64,000 nt of DNA from Treponema socranskii subsp. paredis ATCC 35535 (GTDB lineage: Bacteria; Spirochaetota; Spirochaetia; Treponematales; Treponemataceae), in contig KE332516.1 in assembly GCA_000413015.1 (NCBI GenBank), positions 248,001 to 312,000 on the forward strand, written 5' to 3'. Position 1 is the first letter of the stretch. Every line of letters begins with the position of its first letter. Under the pieces are notes generated by a model. It made no database searches. It was not told where the DNA came from and worked only from the letters and a program-made list of their open reading frames with translations. Below, one piece after another: positions 1 to 8,350 of the stretch. A program made the translations under genes and the position numbers.

Positions 1-149
1 TGAGGCGTAAGTTTTTTTACTTTTTCCTTTAAAATCCGCTTCGCCTCTTCAAGGCTCATACGCCCGCCGTTGTACGCGTCTTTTATTTCCAAAACCGTTT
101 TCAGTTTTTCCGTATCGATATCTTTAAGATAGTGCATCATATTTTCCAT
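1..149 (-). CDS. N-terminus of a conserved protein, possibly DUF438-like (partial)
   Basis: Only the first 49 codons lie in the window; the gene runs off the left edge. The start is the ATG at 149, with a GAGG site eight bases upstream. The peptide begins MENMMHYLKDID and is charged and helical, with a repeated pattern of leucines and lysines (EAKRILKEKVKKL). This resembles the helical N-terminus of DUF438/PAS-hemerythrin proteins from memory, but the piece is too short to be sure. It has its own promoter at 168-196 and an ordinary leader. Confidence 0.55.
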   Translation of the reverse strand, partial: MENMMHYLKDIDTEKLKTVLEIKDAYNGGRMSLEEAKRILKEKVKKLTP

Positions 150-167
150 AAAATAACCTCGTGCGTG

Positions 168-196
168 TTTTTAGCATTTTTACGCCACTTTGTCAA
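168..196 (-). promoter_or_regulatory. sigma-70 promoter of the left-edge gene
   Basis: On the minus strand a perfect TTGACA (196-191) is followed after 17 bases by TAAAAA (173-168). The start codon lies about 18 bases further on behind a GAGG site, so this gene has a normal short leader, unlike many others in the window. Confidence 0.6.
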
Positions 197-335
197 TTTG
201 TTATAGTACGCTAACCACAACAACCGCAGCGAAAAATATATTTTCTAAAACCGGTATATAACGACTGTACTCCCGCGGGAGCCCTCCAGCATAACCGCGC
301 AACCGGCACGGTATATGCGTTCAAAAAAGCGCAGC

Positions 336-1901
336 CTATCCGACCGCAGTTTCCGCTAAAAAACCCGTACACGCTTTTCGGTATTGTATCGCTTCTTTTA
401 CATGCGCTTCCTGTATGACGGTACAGCCTGCCATATCGGCTATCGTGCGCGCGAGTTTTACGGAACTTGAAACGGCGCGCGGAGAAAATCCGTATCGTAT
501 CGCAGCATTATCGAGCAGCTTTCGCCCGGCGGCGCTCATCGGACAGTATCCGGCAATCTCTTCGGGCAAAAGTTTTGCATTTTTTTTACCCTGCCTTTTC
601 CGCTGCACTTTTACCGCACGCGCAATTTCAGGACGCAATTCGGCAGTCGTCGTCCGTACCGCATCCTGCCCCGCTCCTTCGTTGTCGACGAAAACGCGCA
701 TATCGATGCGGTCTAAAAGCGGAGCTGAAAATTTATTCCAATAGGTTTCGACGGCGCGGGCGCTGCACAAACAGATTTTCGATTTCGATCCGAAGTTTCC
801 GCAGGGACAGGGATTTGCCGCCATAAGCAGCTGGAAGGATGCGGGATAAACCGTCGATCGGCCGGCGCGAGCGAGCGTGATGCGTCCGCTTTCGATGGGT
901 ACGCGAAGCATCTGCAGCACCGACGAACGGAACTCGGCGGCTTCATCGAGAAAGAGAACCCCGTTGTGTGCAAGCGATATTTCTCCGGGAATACAGCGTA
1001 CGCCGCCTCCGCACATGCCTTCGATCGTCGCAGTTTGATGCGGTTCGCGGAACGGAGCGATCCTGACAAGGGGTTCGCTTCCCCGCATAAGTCCCGCAAT
1101 CGAATAGATGCGCGTAACCGGCTGAGCTTCTCCGACATCGAGGAGAGGAAGCAGTGCTTGAAATTTCCTCATCGCCATCGTTTTGCCGCAGCCGGGAGCG
1201 CCGACTGCAATGAGGTTGTGACCGCCGGCAGCGGCAATCTGCAAGCCCCGCACAAAAAAACTTTGCCCCGCCACATCGGCAAATTCAAAACCTTCTCCAA
1301 CGGGAGGAAAAAGAACGCCCTCCGTTTCAATGCAGTTTTCCGGTATAAAGGCGCTTTGTTCCGATCGGCTCCGCTCGGTAAAAACTTCGTCCGAGTCGAG
1401 AGCGGAAAACGCATCTTCGAGAGATGCCGCTCCGTACACTTTCATACCGTTCACTTCACGCGCTTCGTCTTCGTTCGCAAGCGGCACGATACATTTAAAA
1501 ATTCCCGAAGCTGCGGCAGTGGAAGCGGCAGCGTGGACGGCGCGCACGCCTCGCACATTTCCCGAAAGTTCGAGTTCTCCCATGACGAGGACGGAAGACG
1601 AATCGGAAAGCGAATCTTTTCCGCTTCGAGCTTGGAGGACGGCAAGCGCAATCGCCAAATCGAAGCCTGCGCCTTCTTTACGCATATCCGCAGGCGATAA
1701 ACTGACAAGCACGCGCTCCGGCGGAAAGTCGAAGCCGGAATTCTGTACGGCAGCTCTCATGCGCTCACGCGATTCTTTTACGGCGCCGTCCGCAAGACCT
1801 ACGATATCGACCGCGGGAATGCCGCGGCGTATATCCACTTCAACCGTAACGAGCGCGCCTTCGTACCCGAACGGCGAAAACGAAAAAATCTGCATACGCA
1901 T
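336..1901 (-). CDS. comM: YifB/ComM-family magnesium-chelatase-like AAA+ ATPase
   Basis: About 521 residues, normal for the family. The N-terminal third is the Lon-protease-like domain of ComM (VDIVGLADGAVKESRERMRAA, then SPADMRKEGAGFDLAIALA). It is followed by the AAA+ core with Walker A GAPGCGKT, Walker B LFLDEAAEF and the AANPCPCG motif, and the Mg_chelatase_C helical end. ComM is a hexameric helicase that promotes branch migration during natural transformation; its role in spirochetes is not known to me. The open frame extends to a TTG at 1919, but the ATG at 1901 (or the one six bases later, giving MQIFSF) fits GGGAG and the conserved N-terminus better. Confidence 0.93.
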   Translation of the reverse strand: MRMQIFSFSPFGYEGALVTVEVDIRRGIPAVDIVGLADGAVKESRERMRAAVQNSGFDFPPERVLVSLSPADMRKEGAGFDLAIALAVLQARSGKDSLSDSSSVLVMGELELSGNVRGVRAVHAAASTAAASGIFKCIVPLANEDEAREVNGMKVYGAASLEDAFSALDSDEVFTERSRSEQSAFIPENCIETEGVLFPPVGEGFEFADVAGQSFFVRGLQIAAAGGHNLIAVGAPGCGKTMAMRKFQALLPLLDVGEAQPVTRIYSIAGLMRGSEPLVRIAPFREPHQTATIEGMCGGGVRCIPGEISLAHNGVLFLDEAAEFRSSVLQMLRVPIESGRITLARAGRSTVYPASFQLLMAANPCPCGNFGSKSKICLCSARAVETYWNKFSAPLLDRIDMRVFVDNEGAGQDAVRTTTAELRPEIARAVKVQRKRQGKKNAKLLPEEIAGYCPMSAAGRKLLDNAAIRYGFSPRAVSSSVKLARTIADMAGCTVIQEAHVKEAIQYRKACTGFLAETAVG

Positions 1902-2046
1902 TATGCTCCCTGCACGCAAAATCTCTCCGTATAAGGATCGTCCGTAAGCGTGCAGTTTCGGAGCATGTATGTAAAAATTTTTTAAAAAAATATGCGGTAC
2001 GGCCGGCAGGACCTATATAACCGCCCGCAGCGGGAAAATAGCGCCC

Positions 2047-2892
2047 TTACTTTGCCAAATGCGGAAGCAGCTCTTCGTAATAAAATCGATCATCTATTTT
2101 TTTACCGTCGGCGGTATAACCGAGTTTTCTGTCGGCGCGGATTTTTTCGCCGTGGAAATCGCTTCCCGCAGTAACGAACATACCGTGTTCGTGCGCAAGC
2201 GATTCGAGGCGCTTGCAGTCATGACCGCTTGCCCCCGGATGATACGCTTCGATCCCTTCCACTCCGCGCGAGTGAATATCTCCCAAAATCGTTCCGAGAT
2301 GTCCCCATGACACGTAAAGCGACAGCGGATGCGCGATGACAGGCACGCCGCCCGAATCGACAATCGCCTGTACGGCTTCATCGAGATTTGCGCCGGTACG
2401 TTCGGCGTAAAAGGGCTTACCTTTTCCGAGATATTTTTCAAAGGCTTCCCTATTGTTTTTTACCGTATTTTTGTATTTAAGATATTCGGCAAAATGAGGT
2501 CTTCCGACGGAACGGCCCGGAAAGAGGCCGCAAAGTTCGTCGTACGACGCATCGATGCCTTTTTCGCGCATCTTTTCGATTATGTGCAGATTCCGTTCGG
2601 TGCGTTTTTTTTGCAAAAAATCGACGAGTTCCGCCAACGACGGCGAAATATGCGTAAAACCGAGTCCGAGCAAGTGGAATTCGCCGGTCGACCATCCCAC
2701 AAAAATTTCGATTCCCCGTATAAAAACAATATGCCGTTTTTCGGCGGCTTCGGCGGCTTCGGAAAGCCCCGCAACCGTATCATGATCCGTTATCGCAAAA
2801 ACGGAAATACCGCTTTCGTAAGCCTTTTCGACAAGCTCGGCCGGGCGGTACTGACCGTCGGATGCATTGCTGTGAATATGTAAATCAATCAT
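2047..2892 (-). CDS. PHP-domain phosphoesterase, TrpH/YciV type
   Basis: 281 residues. It opens with the metal-binding PHP motif DLHIHSNASDG, then FAITDHDTVAG, a conserved IRGIEI glutamate, PVIAHPLS, and a C-terminal GSDFHG, the usual set of histidines and aspartates for a trinuclear metal centre. Relatives (YciV/RnaAM) hydrolyse 3',5'-nucleoside bisphosphates or short RNA 5' ends, so nucleotide turnover is likely. The frame opens four codons earlier, but that ATG falls inside the -10 box; the ATG at 2892 gives the conserved start. No Shine-Dalgarno site is present, and the -10 box TATGCT ends seven bases before the ATG. Confidence 0.88.
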   Translation of the reverse strand: MIDLHIHSNASDGQYRPAELVEKAYESGISVFAITDHDTVAGLSEAAEAAEKRHIVFIRGIEIFVGWSTGEFHLLGLGFTHISPSLAELVDFLQKKRTERNLHIIEKMREKGIDASYDELCGLFPGRSVGRPHFAEYLKYKNTVKNNREAFEKYLGKGKPFYAERTGANLDEAVQAIVDSGGVPVIAHPLSLYVSWGHLGTILGDIHSRGVEGIEAYHPGASGHDCKRLESLAHEHGMFVTAGSDFHGEKIRADRKLGYTADGKKIDDRFYYEELLPHLAK

Positions 2893-2899
2893 CAAAAAG

Positions 2900-2908
2900 A
2901 GCATAGCA
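2900..2908 (-). promoter_or_regulatory. extended -10 promoter abutting the PHP gene
   Basis: The minus strand reads TGC-TATGCT (2908-2900), an extended -10 box ending seven bases before the ATG at 2892. Transcription would start at or next to the start codon. The -35 position is weak (TATCAT), as expected when an extended -10 is present. The same core with one base changed (TGC-TATACT) precedes arfB and the GNAT gene. Confidence 0.55.
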
Positions 2909-2926
2909 CAAATAGATGATTTATGA

Positions 2927-2932
2927 TATAAT
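2927..2932 (+). promoter_or_regulatory. -10 box of the cyclic-nucleotide receptor gene
   Basis: A perfect TATAAT, lying back to back with the PHP promoter. The -35 region is poor, which suggests help from an activator. The start codon at 2958 is 25 bases downstream behind an AGGGG site, so this transcript has a leader. Confidence 0.45.
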
Positions 2933-2957
2933 ACTGTAATGTACCAGGGGATTTTGT

Positions 2958-4205
2958 ATGCCTAAAGCGATGCAATATACAAAAGGATCGATCGTTTACT
3001 TTGAAGGGGATAAAGACGAACGGATTTTTATCCTGCAAAAAGGTATTCTCGTCCTTACAACGACAGATGTGGAAACTCATCAGCCCGTTACCGAGCAGGT
3101 AAAAAACGGCGAGTTCTTCGGTGTCAAATCCGCACTCGGCCGTTTTCCGCGCGAAGAAACCGCAACCGCGCTTACCGACTGCGTTTCAATCGCTTTGACC
3201 ATACAGGAATTCGAGCAGATATTCAGCAGCAACAAAGAGATCATCATGAAGATGCTCCGCGTCTTTTCAAATCAGCTGCGTCTCATTCATAAAAAAACCG
3301 AAGCGATTCTCAACAACGTTCCCGAAGATCAGCAGACCGGTATGATCGCCGTTGCAAAGAGTTTTTATAATGACGAAGAATACCTCTCGTGCTGCGACAT
3401 CTGCGTTAAATTTTTATCGCTCTATCCGAACACAGCGAAAAAAGACGAAGTCGCAAAATTATATGCCGATGCAAAACTGCGCAACACGAAGATAAAAGAA
3501 AAAACAAAAAGCAGCGATACAACCGAAGAAGACGAAGAAGCTTCGGGCGCGCTGAAGCAGTTTGCACTTCCCGCGTTCAAACGTTTTGCCAAACAATATA
3601 AACCGGGCAATGTCATCATCAGCGAATTCGAACCGGGCAACAGTTTTTATCTCATTCAGTCGGGACGCGTGCAGCTCGTCAAATGCGTAAACGGCGCAAA
3701 GAAAAATCTGGACATCATGAAGCCCGGAGAATTTTTCGGCGAAATGGCCATCCTCGACAATTCCCCGCGCTCGGCAACCTGCGTCGCGATCGGCAATGTC
3801 GAATGCCTCGAATTCAACAAAGAAAATTTCCAACTGCTCATCATGGGTAATCCGCAGATCGCCATTATCCTATTGAAGCTTTTTTGCAAACGTATCTACG
3901 ACCAACGGCGCAGACTCCGCACGCTCGCAATCAAAGACGTACAAGCCCGCATCGCCGACGTATTTCTCATGTTCGACGAAATGAATCCTTCACCGAATGC
4001 GCCCGATCGGCAGCGGAAGTTCAACGTATCGGCGGGAGATGTGGCGCATTGGGCGGGACTGTCGCCGGAAGCGACGCGCGATGAAATTAATAAATTCGTC
4101 GAAAAGCGGAAAATCGAAGTGTACGACAATTACATCGTTGTAGACAATATCGCCGATATGAAGCGTATCGTCGACACGAGAAGCGGCCTTTCGGAACAAA
4201 AATAA
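2958..4205 (+). CDS. tandem cyclic-nucleotide-binding Crp/Fnr-type regulator
   Basis: 415 residues. Two cNMP-binding beta-roll domains are visible: one near residues 5-110 (GVKSALGRFPREETATAL) and one near 205-320, whose phosphate-binding cassette FGEMAILDNSPRSATCVA is close to the consensus. They are joined by a charged linker rich in Lys, Glu and Asp. The C-terminal 80 residues look like a winged helix of Crp type (VSAGDVAHWAGLSPEATRDEI). The first cassette is more degenerate. ATG at 2958 has an AGGGG site seven bases upstream. A class III cyclase gene lies at 30362-33100, so cAMP or cGMP is a plausible ligand; this pairing is inference. Confidence 0.85.
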   Translation: MPKAMQYTKGSIVYFEGDKDERIFILQKGILVLTTTDVETHQPVTEQVKNGEFFGVKSALGRFPREETATALTDCVSIALTIQEFEQIFSSNKEIIMKMLRVFSNQLRLIHKKTEAILNNVPEDQQTGMIAVAKSFYNDEEYLSCCDICVKFLSLYPNTAKKDEVAKLYADAKLRNTKIKEKTKSSDTTEEDEEASGALKQFALPAFKRFAKQYKPGNVIISEFEPGNSFYLIQSGRVQLVKCVNGAKKNLDIMKPGEFFGEMAILDNSPRSATCVAIGNVECLEFNKENFQLLIMGNPQIAIILLKLFCKRIYDQRRRLRTLAIKDVQARIADVFLMFDEMNPSPNAPDRQRKFNVSAGDVAHWAGLSPEATRDEINKFVEKRKIEVYDNYIVVDNIADMKRIVDTRSGLSEQK

Positions 4206-4280
4206 ATTTTATTAATTCGTATTTACATATTGCTGCGGACTCAATAACTTCTTTCGCCTGCTTCAATTTTCACGATATAA

Positions 4281-4313
4281 AAAAAACCGCCGTCGATTCC
4301 CGACGGCGGTTTT
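4281..4313. terminator. bidirectional intrinsic terminator
   Basis: A nine-base perfect stem, CCGCCGTCG (4287-4295) and CGACGGCGG (4301-4309), is flanked by six A on the left and four T on the right. It sits between the convergent ends of the cyclic-nucleotide receptor (4205) and the flavoprotein (4355) and can serve both. Confidence 0.85.
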
Positions 4314-4354
4314 ATACTGCGGCCTAGCCTATGTAAGCCGCTTTTGCATTGTCG

Positions 4355-6319
4355 TTACCGCGCATCCGCAACAACCGTATCGCCTGCAAGCTTGCCGAAT
4401 ACGACCGTATCCACGACGGCGTTTCCGCCCAAGCGGTTCGCACCGTGTATGCCTCCGGTGATTTCACCTGCCGCATACAAACCGGGGATAATTTTGCCGT
4501 TCGTGCCGATAACGTGTCCGCTCGTGTCGATCGTAACGCCGCCCATCGTGTGGTGAACGCAGGCTTGGCGCGGAGTTGCAACCCACGGGCCCTTCGTCAG
4601 CTTCGTCGAATAGAGCGTTCTGCCGAATTCGTCGCGGCCGGAATCGACGCTCGCATTGAAGGTGTTGATCGTCTCTTGGAGCGTCGCAGCGTTCATGCCG
4701 AGTTTTCCGGCGATTTCTTCGAGCGTGTCGCCCTTGTAGATGTAACCGTTCGATTCGAGATAGTCGAAAGTAAAGCCGTCGGCACTTCTCCATGAAGGAT
4801 CTTTGATATCTTTGTATTTGTCGCCGTCGCCGGATTCGAGCATGTAGAACACTTTATCGGGCTGTGCAAAAACAGCGAGACAGATATTATCGCGGCGGCC
4901 GCCTTCGTTCGTAAAGCGTTTGCCTTCTTTATTGATAAAGATAATCTGGTCGGTGCCGTTGACGTCTCTCGGGGGATACTTCGTCAGCTGTCCGTCTTTT
5001 AAGTTGCCGAGATACAAAAGCTGGAGCTGTTCCATATCGGTGAGCGAAGCGCCCGCAGCGACGGCCATTTCGATACCGTCTCCCTGAGAGCACGAAAAGC
5101 GGTTCGTCGTCGCGACTTTGCTCAAATCCTGCCATTTGCCCGACGTATTGTACTTTTGCACCATCGCGCCGTTTGCGGCAAAACCGCCGGTCGCGAGAAT
5201 GACGCCGTCCTTTGCCGAAAGGGTAAACTCGTTGCCGTTTCTGTCGGCGCATACGACGCCGGTAACTCTGTTGCCGTCTTTGACGAGCGATTTACCCGTC
5301 GTTTCAACCATGACCGTGATATTGTTCATCTTGGCGATATTTTCGACATAGGTCGAAATAAAGCCCGTTCCCATCTTCATCGTACTGGTGTGCGTGCGCT
5401 CCCACAGAGAACCCGCTCCCTGGCTGATGACGTCGGAAAAGCTCATACCCAAATCGTCGATCCAGTTAAGTCCGTCGTATGCGTTGTAGCACAGCACTTT
5501 GACGAGGTTTAAATTACCGACTTTATCGCCGCCGTTCCACGTCTGCAGCGCGAACCATTCTTTCGAATCGAAGAGGTCGGTTCTGCCGCTCGCTTTGTAC
5601 GCGTTCCACTGGGAGCGCACTTGCGCTTGAAGCGCGGCGTGCTCGCCGCTTTTCGGAGCTTCGGCGAGAGCCGATTCTATAGTGCGTTTTACCGCATCGC
5701 CCATCGTCGCTTTTTTCTGCAGCGCTTCGTCGGGAGTATTGTAAATGGCGCCGCACACGAGCGTGTCGCCGCCGACTTCGCCGTTCTTTTCTACGATGAT
5801 GACGGATTTATTTTGCTGACCCGCAGCGATAGCCGCCGCAAGACCCGCACCACCGCCGCCGACAACGACGACATCCGCGCTCGCATTTGCAGGAGCGGGA
5901 GCCGCTTCGGGTTTCGCATTCCAATCGGAAGGATTCGCTTTCGCCTCTTTCAGACAGTTCGACACCGCAGCTTTGATTGCAGCCGACGTGATCGTCGCAC
6001 CGGTTACGACATCGACGTTGACCGACTGATGCTTTACGATTTCGGCGGGGATCAATTCGACGGGGGACGCGCCGCCCGCCGTCAAAACCGTGCCCTTCGC
6101 ATCCGTCAACGCACTGCCGATGCCCGGCGTTTCCGAGTTTTTCGTAACCCGTACATCCGCGATTTTTTTGTCTGCAATCGTAACGGATACTTCGATCTCA
6201 TCGTTCATGCCGTGTACGGATGAAGTATAGGTTCCGTTTTTGATCGATTTACCGCCGCAGGAAATCAAACCCGCAACTGCAAATACAGCCAATGCAAATG
6301 AAAATACCTTTTTTTGCAT
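4355..6319 (-). CDS. lipoprotein flavocytochrome-type reductase (FMN-bind + FAD_binding_2)
   Basis: 654 residues. A lipoprotein signal ends at Cys21 (AGLISC). Residues about 28-120 form an FMN_bind domain whose TGATITS (106-112) is the motif that ApbE-type transferases flavinylate on threonine. From about residue 148 comes a Rossmann FAD site (VVVVGGGGAGLAAAIAAG), then a fumarate-reductase-like domain with HHTMGG and HGANRLGGNAV. No haem-binding CXXCH is present. Relatives reduce fumarate, urocanate, methacrylate or similar enoates outside the inner membrane, fed by a membrane quinol or flavin donor. The substrate cannot be read from sequence. It is monocistronic, with a strong promoter that overlaps a palindrome. 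Confidence 0.88.
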   Translation of the reverse strand: MQKKVFSFALAVFAVAGLISCGGKSIKNGTYTSSVHGMNDEIEVSVTIADKKIADVRVTKNSETPGIGSALTDAKGTVLTAGGASPVELIPAEIVKHQSVNVDVVTGATITSAAIKAAVSNCLKEAKANPSDWNAKPEAAPAPANASADVVVVGGGGAGLAAAIAAGQQNKSVIIVEKNGEVGGDTLVCGAIYNTPDEALQKKATMGDAVKRTIESALAEAPKSGEHAALQAQVRSQWNAYKASGRTDLFDSKEWFALQTWNGGDKVGNLNLVKVLCYNAYDGLNWIDDLGMSFSDVISQGAGSLWERTHTSTMKMGTGFISTYVENIAKMNNITVMVETTGKSLVKDGNRVTGVVCADRNGNEFTLSAKDGVILATGGFAANGAMVQKYNTSGKWQDLSKVATTNRFSCSQGDGIEMAVAAGASLTDMEQLQLLYLGNLKDGQLTKYPPRDVNGTDQIIFINKEGKRFTNEGGRRDNICLAVFAQPDKVFYMLESGDGDKYKDIKDPSWRSADGFTFDYLESNGYIYKGDTLEEIAGKLGMNAATLQETINTFNASVDSGRDEFGRTLYSTKLTKGPWVATPRQACVHHTMGGVTIDTSGHVIGTNGKIIPGLYAAGEITGGIHGANRLGGNAVVDTVVFGKLAGDTVVADAR

Positions 6320-6375
6320 TATTCATGCCTCCAAATATTATTAAACGGTCGCTGTCCCATACAGCGATTCCTTTT

Positions 6376-6405
6376 TATGGTATGACCATATATCCGTTTT
6401 GTCAA
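6376..6405 (-). promoter_or_regulatory. flavoprotein promoter with overlapping palindrome
   Basis: The minus strand carries a perfect -35 TTGACA (6405-6400), a 17-base spacer and a -10 TACCAT (6382-6377). The -10 box lies inside a perfect 6-3-6 inverted repeat, TATGGT-ATG-ACCATA (6376-6390). A protein bound there would block RNA polymerase, so this is a good repressor operator candidate. The promoter match and symmetry are seen; the regulator is unknown. Confidence 0.6.
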
Positions 6406-6425
6406 GAAAAACGGCGGCAAAGTTT

Positions 6426-7319
6426 TTAAAATCTTGCGCTTATACATACGCCTGTCGGAAAAACGGAAAGCGACACGGCTTCTTTACGCTTTTCAACCGC
6501 CTTATGAGATTGCCGACCGAGCATGTGCAAGAGCGGTATGCCTATACCGAAAACGGTACCGAAGGCGGCGCCCGCAAGCACGTCGGTCAAAAAGTGATTG
6601 CCGCTTGAAAGACGCAGCACTGCGACCGTCGCGGCAAGCGCATAAGATCCCGCGCTCACCGGAATATTCCACAGAGAACGGGGAAAATAGACTGCAAAAA
6701 CGAAACTCGTAAACGCGGCTGCGGCAAAAGCCTGCATCGTATGTCCCGACGGAAAAGAATTATTCCAATCGCCCGAATCGACATATTTTTGCGGATAGCC
6801 TTCGAAGTACATATAAGGACGCGCACGGAACGTGAGCGATTTTATAAAATCTTTTACCGCATGCGTGAGAAGCATCGTTTCGGCATACATAATGCCGATC
6901 GTAATCCATTCGTGTCTGTCTACGGATGCAAATACGAGCGGGGTCGCCATCGCACATCCTATAAATACGTCTCCCGTTATGTCGAGCGCACGCGAATACG
7001 GGCGCATAGCCCAACGGTCGAAAGGATTTACGTCGTCGCGATTGTACGGAGTACCGCCGAAAACGCGATCGCTTTTAAAACGGAACAAAAACTGATCGGC
7101 CGCAAAGAGGCCGATACCGCTCCCGATAAGGACTGAGTCCGTTATCGGATTCAACGAAAAATACTGCCGTGAACCTGTGACATAGGATAAAAACCCGCTC
7201 TTTCCCGCTTCGGTTTGCGAAAGGCGCTCTTCGAGTTTTTCGGTAAAAACACTCTCCGAATAAACGGAAGCACAAGACAGAACGGCAAGCACACACAAAG
7301 AAAAAATCGATTTCATCAT
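6426..7319 (-). CDS. PAP2-family membrane phosphatase
   Basis: 297 residues with a signal peptide (IFSLCVLAVLSCASVYS) and several hydrophobic segments. All three PAP2 motifs are intact: KSLTFRARP (K-x6-RP), PSGHT, and RLSSGNHFLTD (R-x5-H-x3-D). Such enzymes dephosphorylate phosphatidic acid, phosphatidylglycerol phosphate or undecaprenyl pyrophosphate on the outer face of the membrane; the substrate here is not evident. Two ATGs are adjacent at the start and the first is taken. There is no Shine-Dalgarno site, and TATAAT ends nine bases upstream. Confidence 0.85.
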   Translation of the reverse strand: MMKSIFSLCVLAVLSCASVYSESVFTEKLEERLSQTEAGKSGFLSYVTGSRQYFSLNPITDSVLIGSGIGLFAADQFLFRFKSDRVFGGTPYNRDDVNPFDRWAMRPYSRALDITGDVFIGCAMATPLVFASVDRHEWITIGIMYAETMLLTHAVKDFIKSLTFRARPYMYFEGYPQKYVDSGDWNNSFPSGHTMQAFAAAAFTSFVFAVYFPRSLWNIPVSAGSYALAATVAVLRLSSGNHFLTDVLAGAAFGTVFGIGIPLLHMLGRQSHKAVEKRKEAVSLSVFPTGVCISARF

Positions 7320-7328
7320 TTACGTATT

Positions 7329-7357
7329 ATTATATGAAAACAAAGCTGCACTGTCCA
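7329..7357 (-). promoter_or_regulatory. promoter of the PAP2 gene
   Basis: TGGACA (7357-7352), 17 bases, then a perfect TATAAT (7334-7329), nine bases before the ATG at 7319. This leaves a leader of at most a few bases. The divergent EamA gene shows the same arrangement. Confidence 0.65.
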
Positions 7358-7386
7358 CAGTCGCAGGCTTATGAAAAAGCGATGTC

Positions 7387-7415
7387 TTGCCGATAAAGCC
7401 GATTCGCTTTATATT
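7387..7415 (+). promoter_or_regulatory. promoter of the EamA transporter gene
   Basis: TTGCCG (7387-7392), 17 bases, TATATT (7410-7415). The ATG at 7422 begins six bases after the -10 box, where transcription itself should start. Confidence 0.6.
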
Positions 7416-7421
7416 ATGTAT

Positions 7422-8315
7422 ATGCCTCAAGAATACAACAAATCTCGCATCGCGCGAGGCATCTTCTATATTGTCTGTTCGTCGTTTTGTTTTGCACTTA
7501 TGGGAATGCTTGCCCGCCTTGCAGGCGACATCCCCTTTATGCAAAAAGCGTTTTTCCGCAATATCATCGCCTTTTTTATCGCTTTCGTATTATTGATAAA
7601 AGAGCAGCGCGAAGGAAAGAGGCCGTTTGTACTGCCTGAGGGAAGCGTCCGCTTTCTTTTTTTCCGATCCGTCGCCGGTTCCCTCGGCATATTCGGCAAC
7701 TTCTACGCGCTCGACAAAATAAACATCGCCGATGCGTCGATCCTCAACAAGATGTCGCCTTTTTTTACCGTCATCTTCAGTTTTTTCATACTCGGTGAAA
7801 AGATCATGCCTGTCCCGCTTGCGGCAATTTGTGTGTCGATTGCGGGAGCGGCTCTGGTTATAAAACCGTCGTTTGAAATCACGGCAATGCTTCCCGCCCT
7901 TGCAGGATTTTTGGGAGGCGTAAGTTCGGGATTCGCATACACCTGCGTACGCCGTTTAAGAATAATGAACGTAAACGGCAAACTCATAGTCGCCTGCTTT
8001 TCGCTTTTTTCATTGCTCCTTGCAGTTCCGTTTTTGCTCTTTCACTTTTCTCCGATGACAAGCCGTCAGCTCCTTATCATGCTCGCAGCGGGCATTGCGG
8101 CCGCAGGCGGTCAGCTCACAATAACGGCGGCATACAGCGAAGCGCCGGCCGCAAAGATCAGCATATTCGATTATTCGCAGATCGTTTTTTCATCGCTTAT
8201 GGGATTTTTCGCATTCGGTCAAATACCCGATATGCTGAGCTTTGCTGGTTACGCCCTCATCATCGCCATGGCGATCGTCGTATTCGTATACAACAGGCGG
8301 CATAACAATTCTTAA
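7422..8315 (+). CDS. EamA/DMT-family transporter
   Basis: About 297 residues with ten predicted membrane helices arranged as two EamA repeats: the first opens GIFYIVCSSFCFALMGMLAR, and the second starts near residue 140 and ends GYALIIAMAIVVFVY. The motif GNFYALDKINIADASIL is typical of this drug/metabolite family. Relatives export metabolites such as amino acids or S-adenosylmethionine; the substrate is unknown. The frame stays open to an ATG at 7371, but the promoter at 7387-7415 lies inside that stretch, so the ATG at 7422 (MPQEYNKS) is chosen. It is divergent from the PAP2 gene. Confidence 0.85.
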   Translation: MPQEYNKSRIARGIFYIVCSSFCFALMGMLARLAGDIPFMQKAFFRNIIAFFIAFVLLIKEQREGKRPFVLPEGSVRFLFFRSVAGSLGIFGNFYALDKINIADASILNKMSPFFTVIFSFFILGEKIMPVPLAAICVSIAGAALVIKPSFEITAMLPALAGFLGGVSSGFAYTCVRRLRIMNVNGKLIVACFSLFSLLLAVPFLLFHFSPMTSRQLLIMLAAGIAAAGGQLTITAAYSEAPAAKISIFDYSQIVFSSLMGFFAFGQIPDMLSFAGYALIIAMAIVVFVYNRRHNNS

Positions 8316-8350
8316 TTATCGATTAAATATTTTCGAAACCCGATATTCGA

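Noticed and set aside
270-281. Palindrome CTCCCGCGGGAG after comM as a terminator
   Set aside because: There is no loop and no T run on either side; more likely chance or a protein site.
966-1700. Long plus-strand open frame opposite comM, and similar antisense frames elsewhere (such as 9620-10600, 24186-25637, 60738-61670)
   Set aside because: They mirror strongly coding genes, lack ribosome-binding sites and have Arg/Phe-rich compositions typical of antisense shadows.
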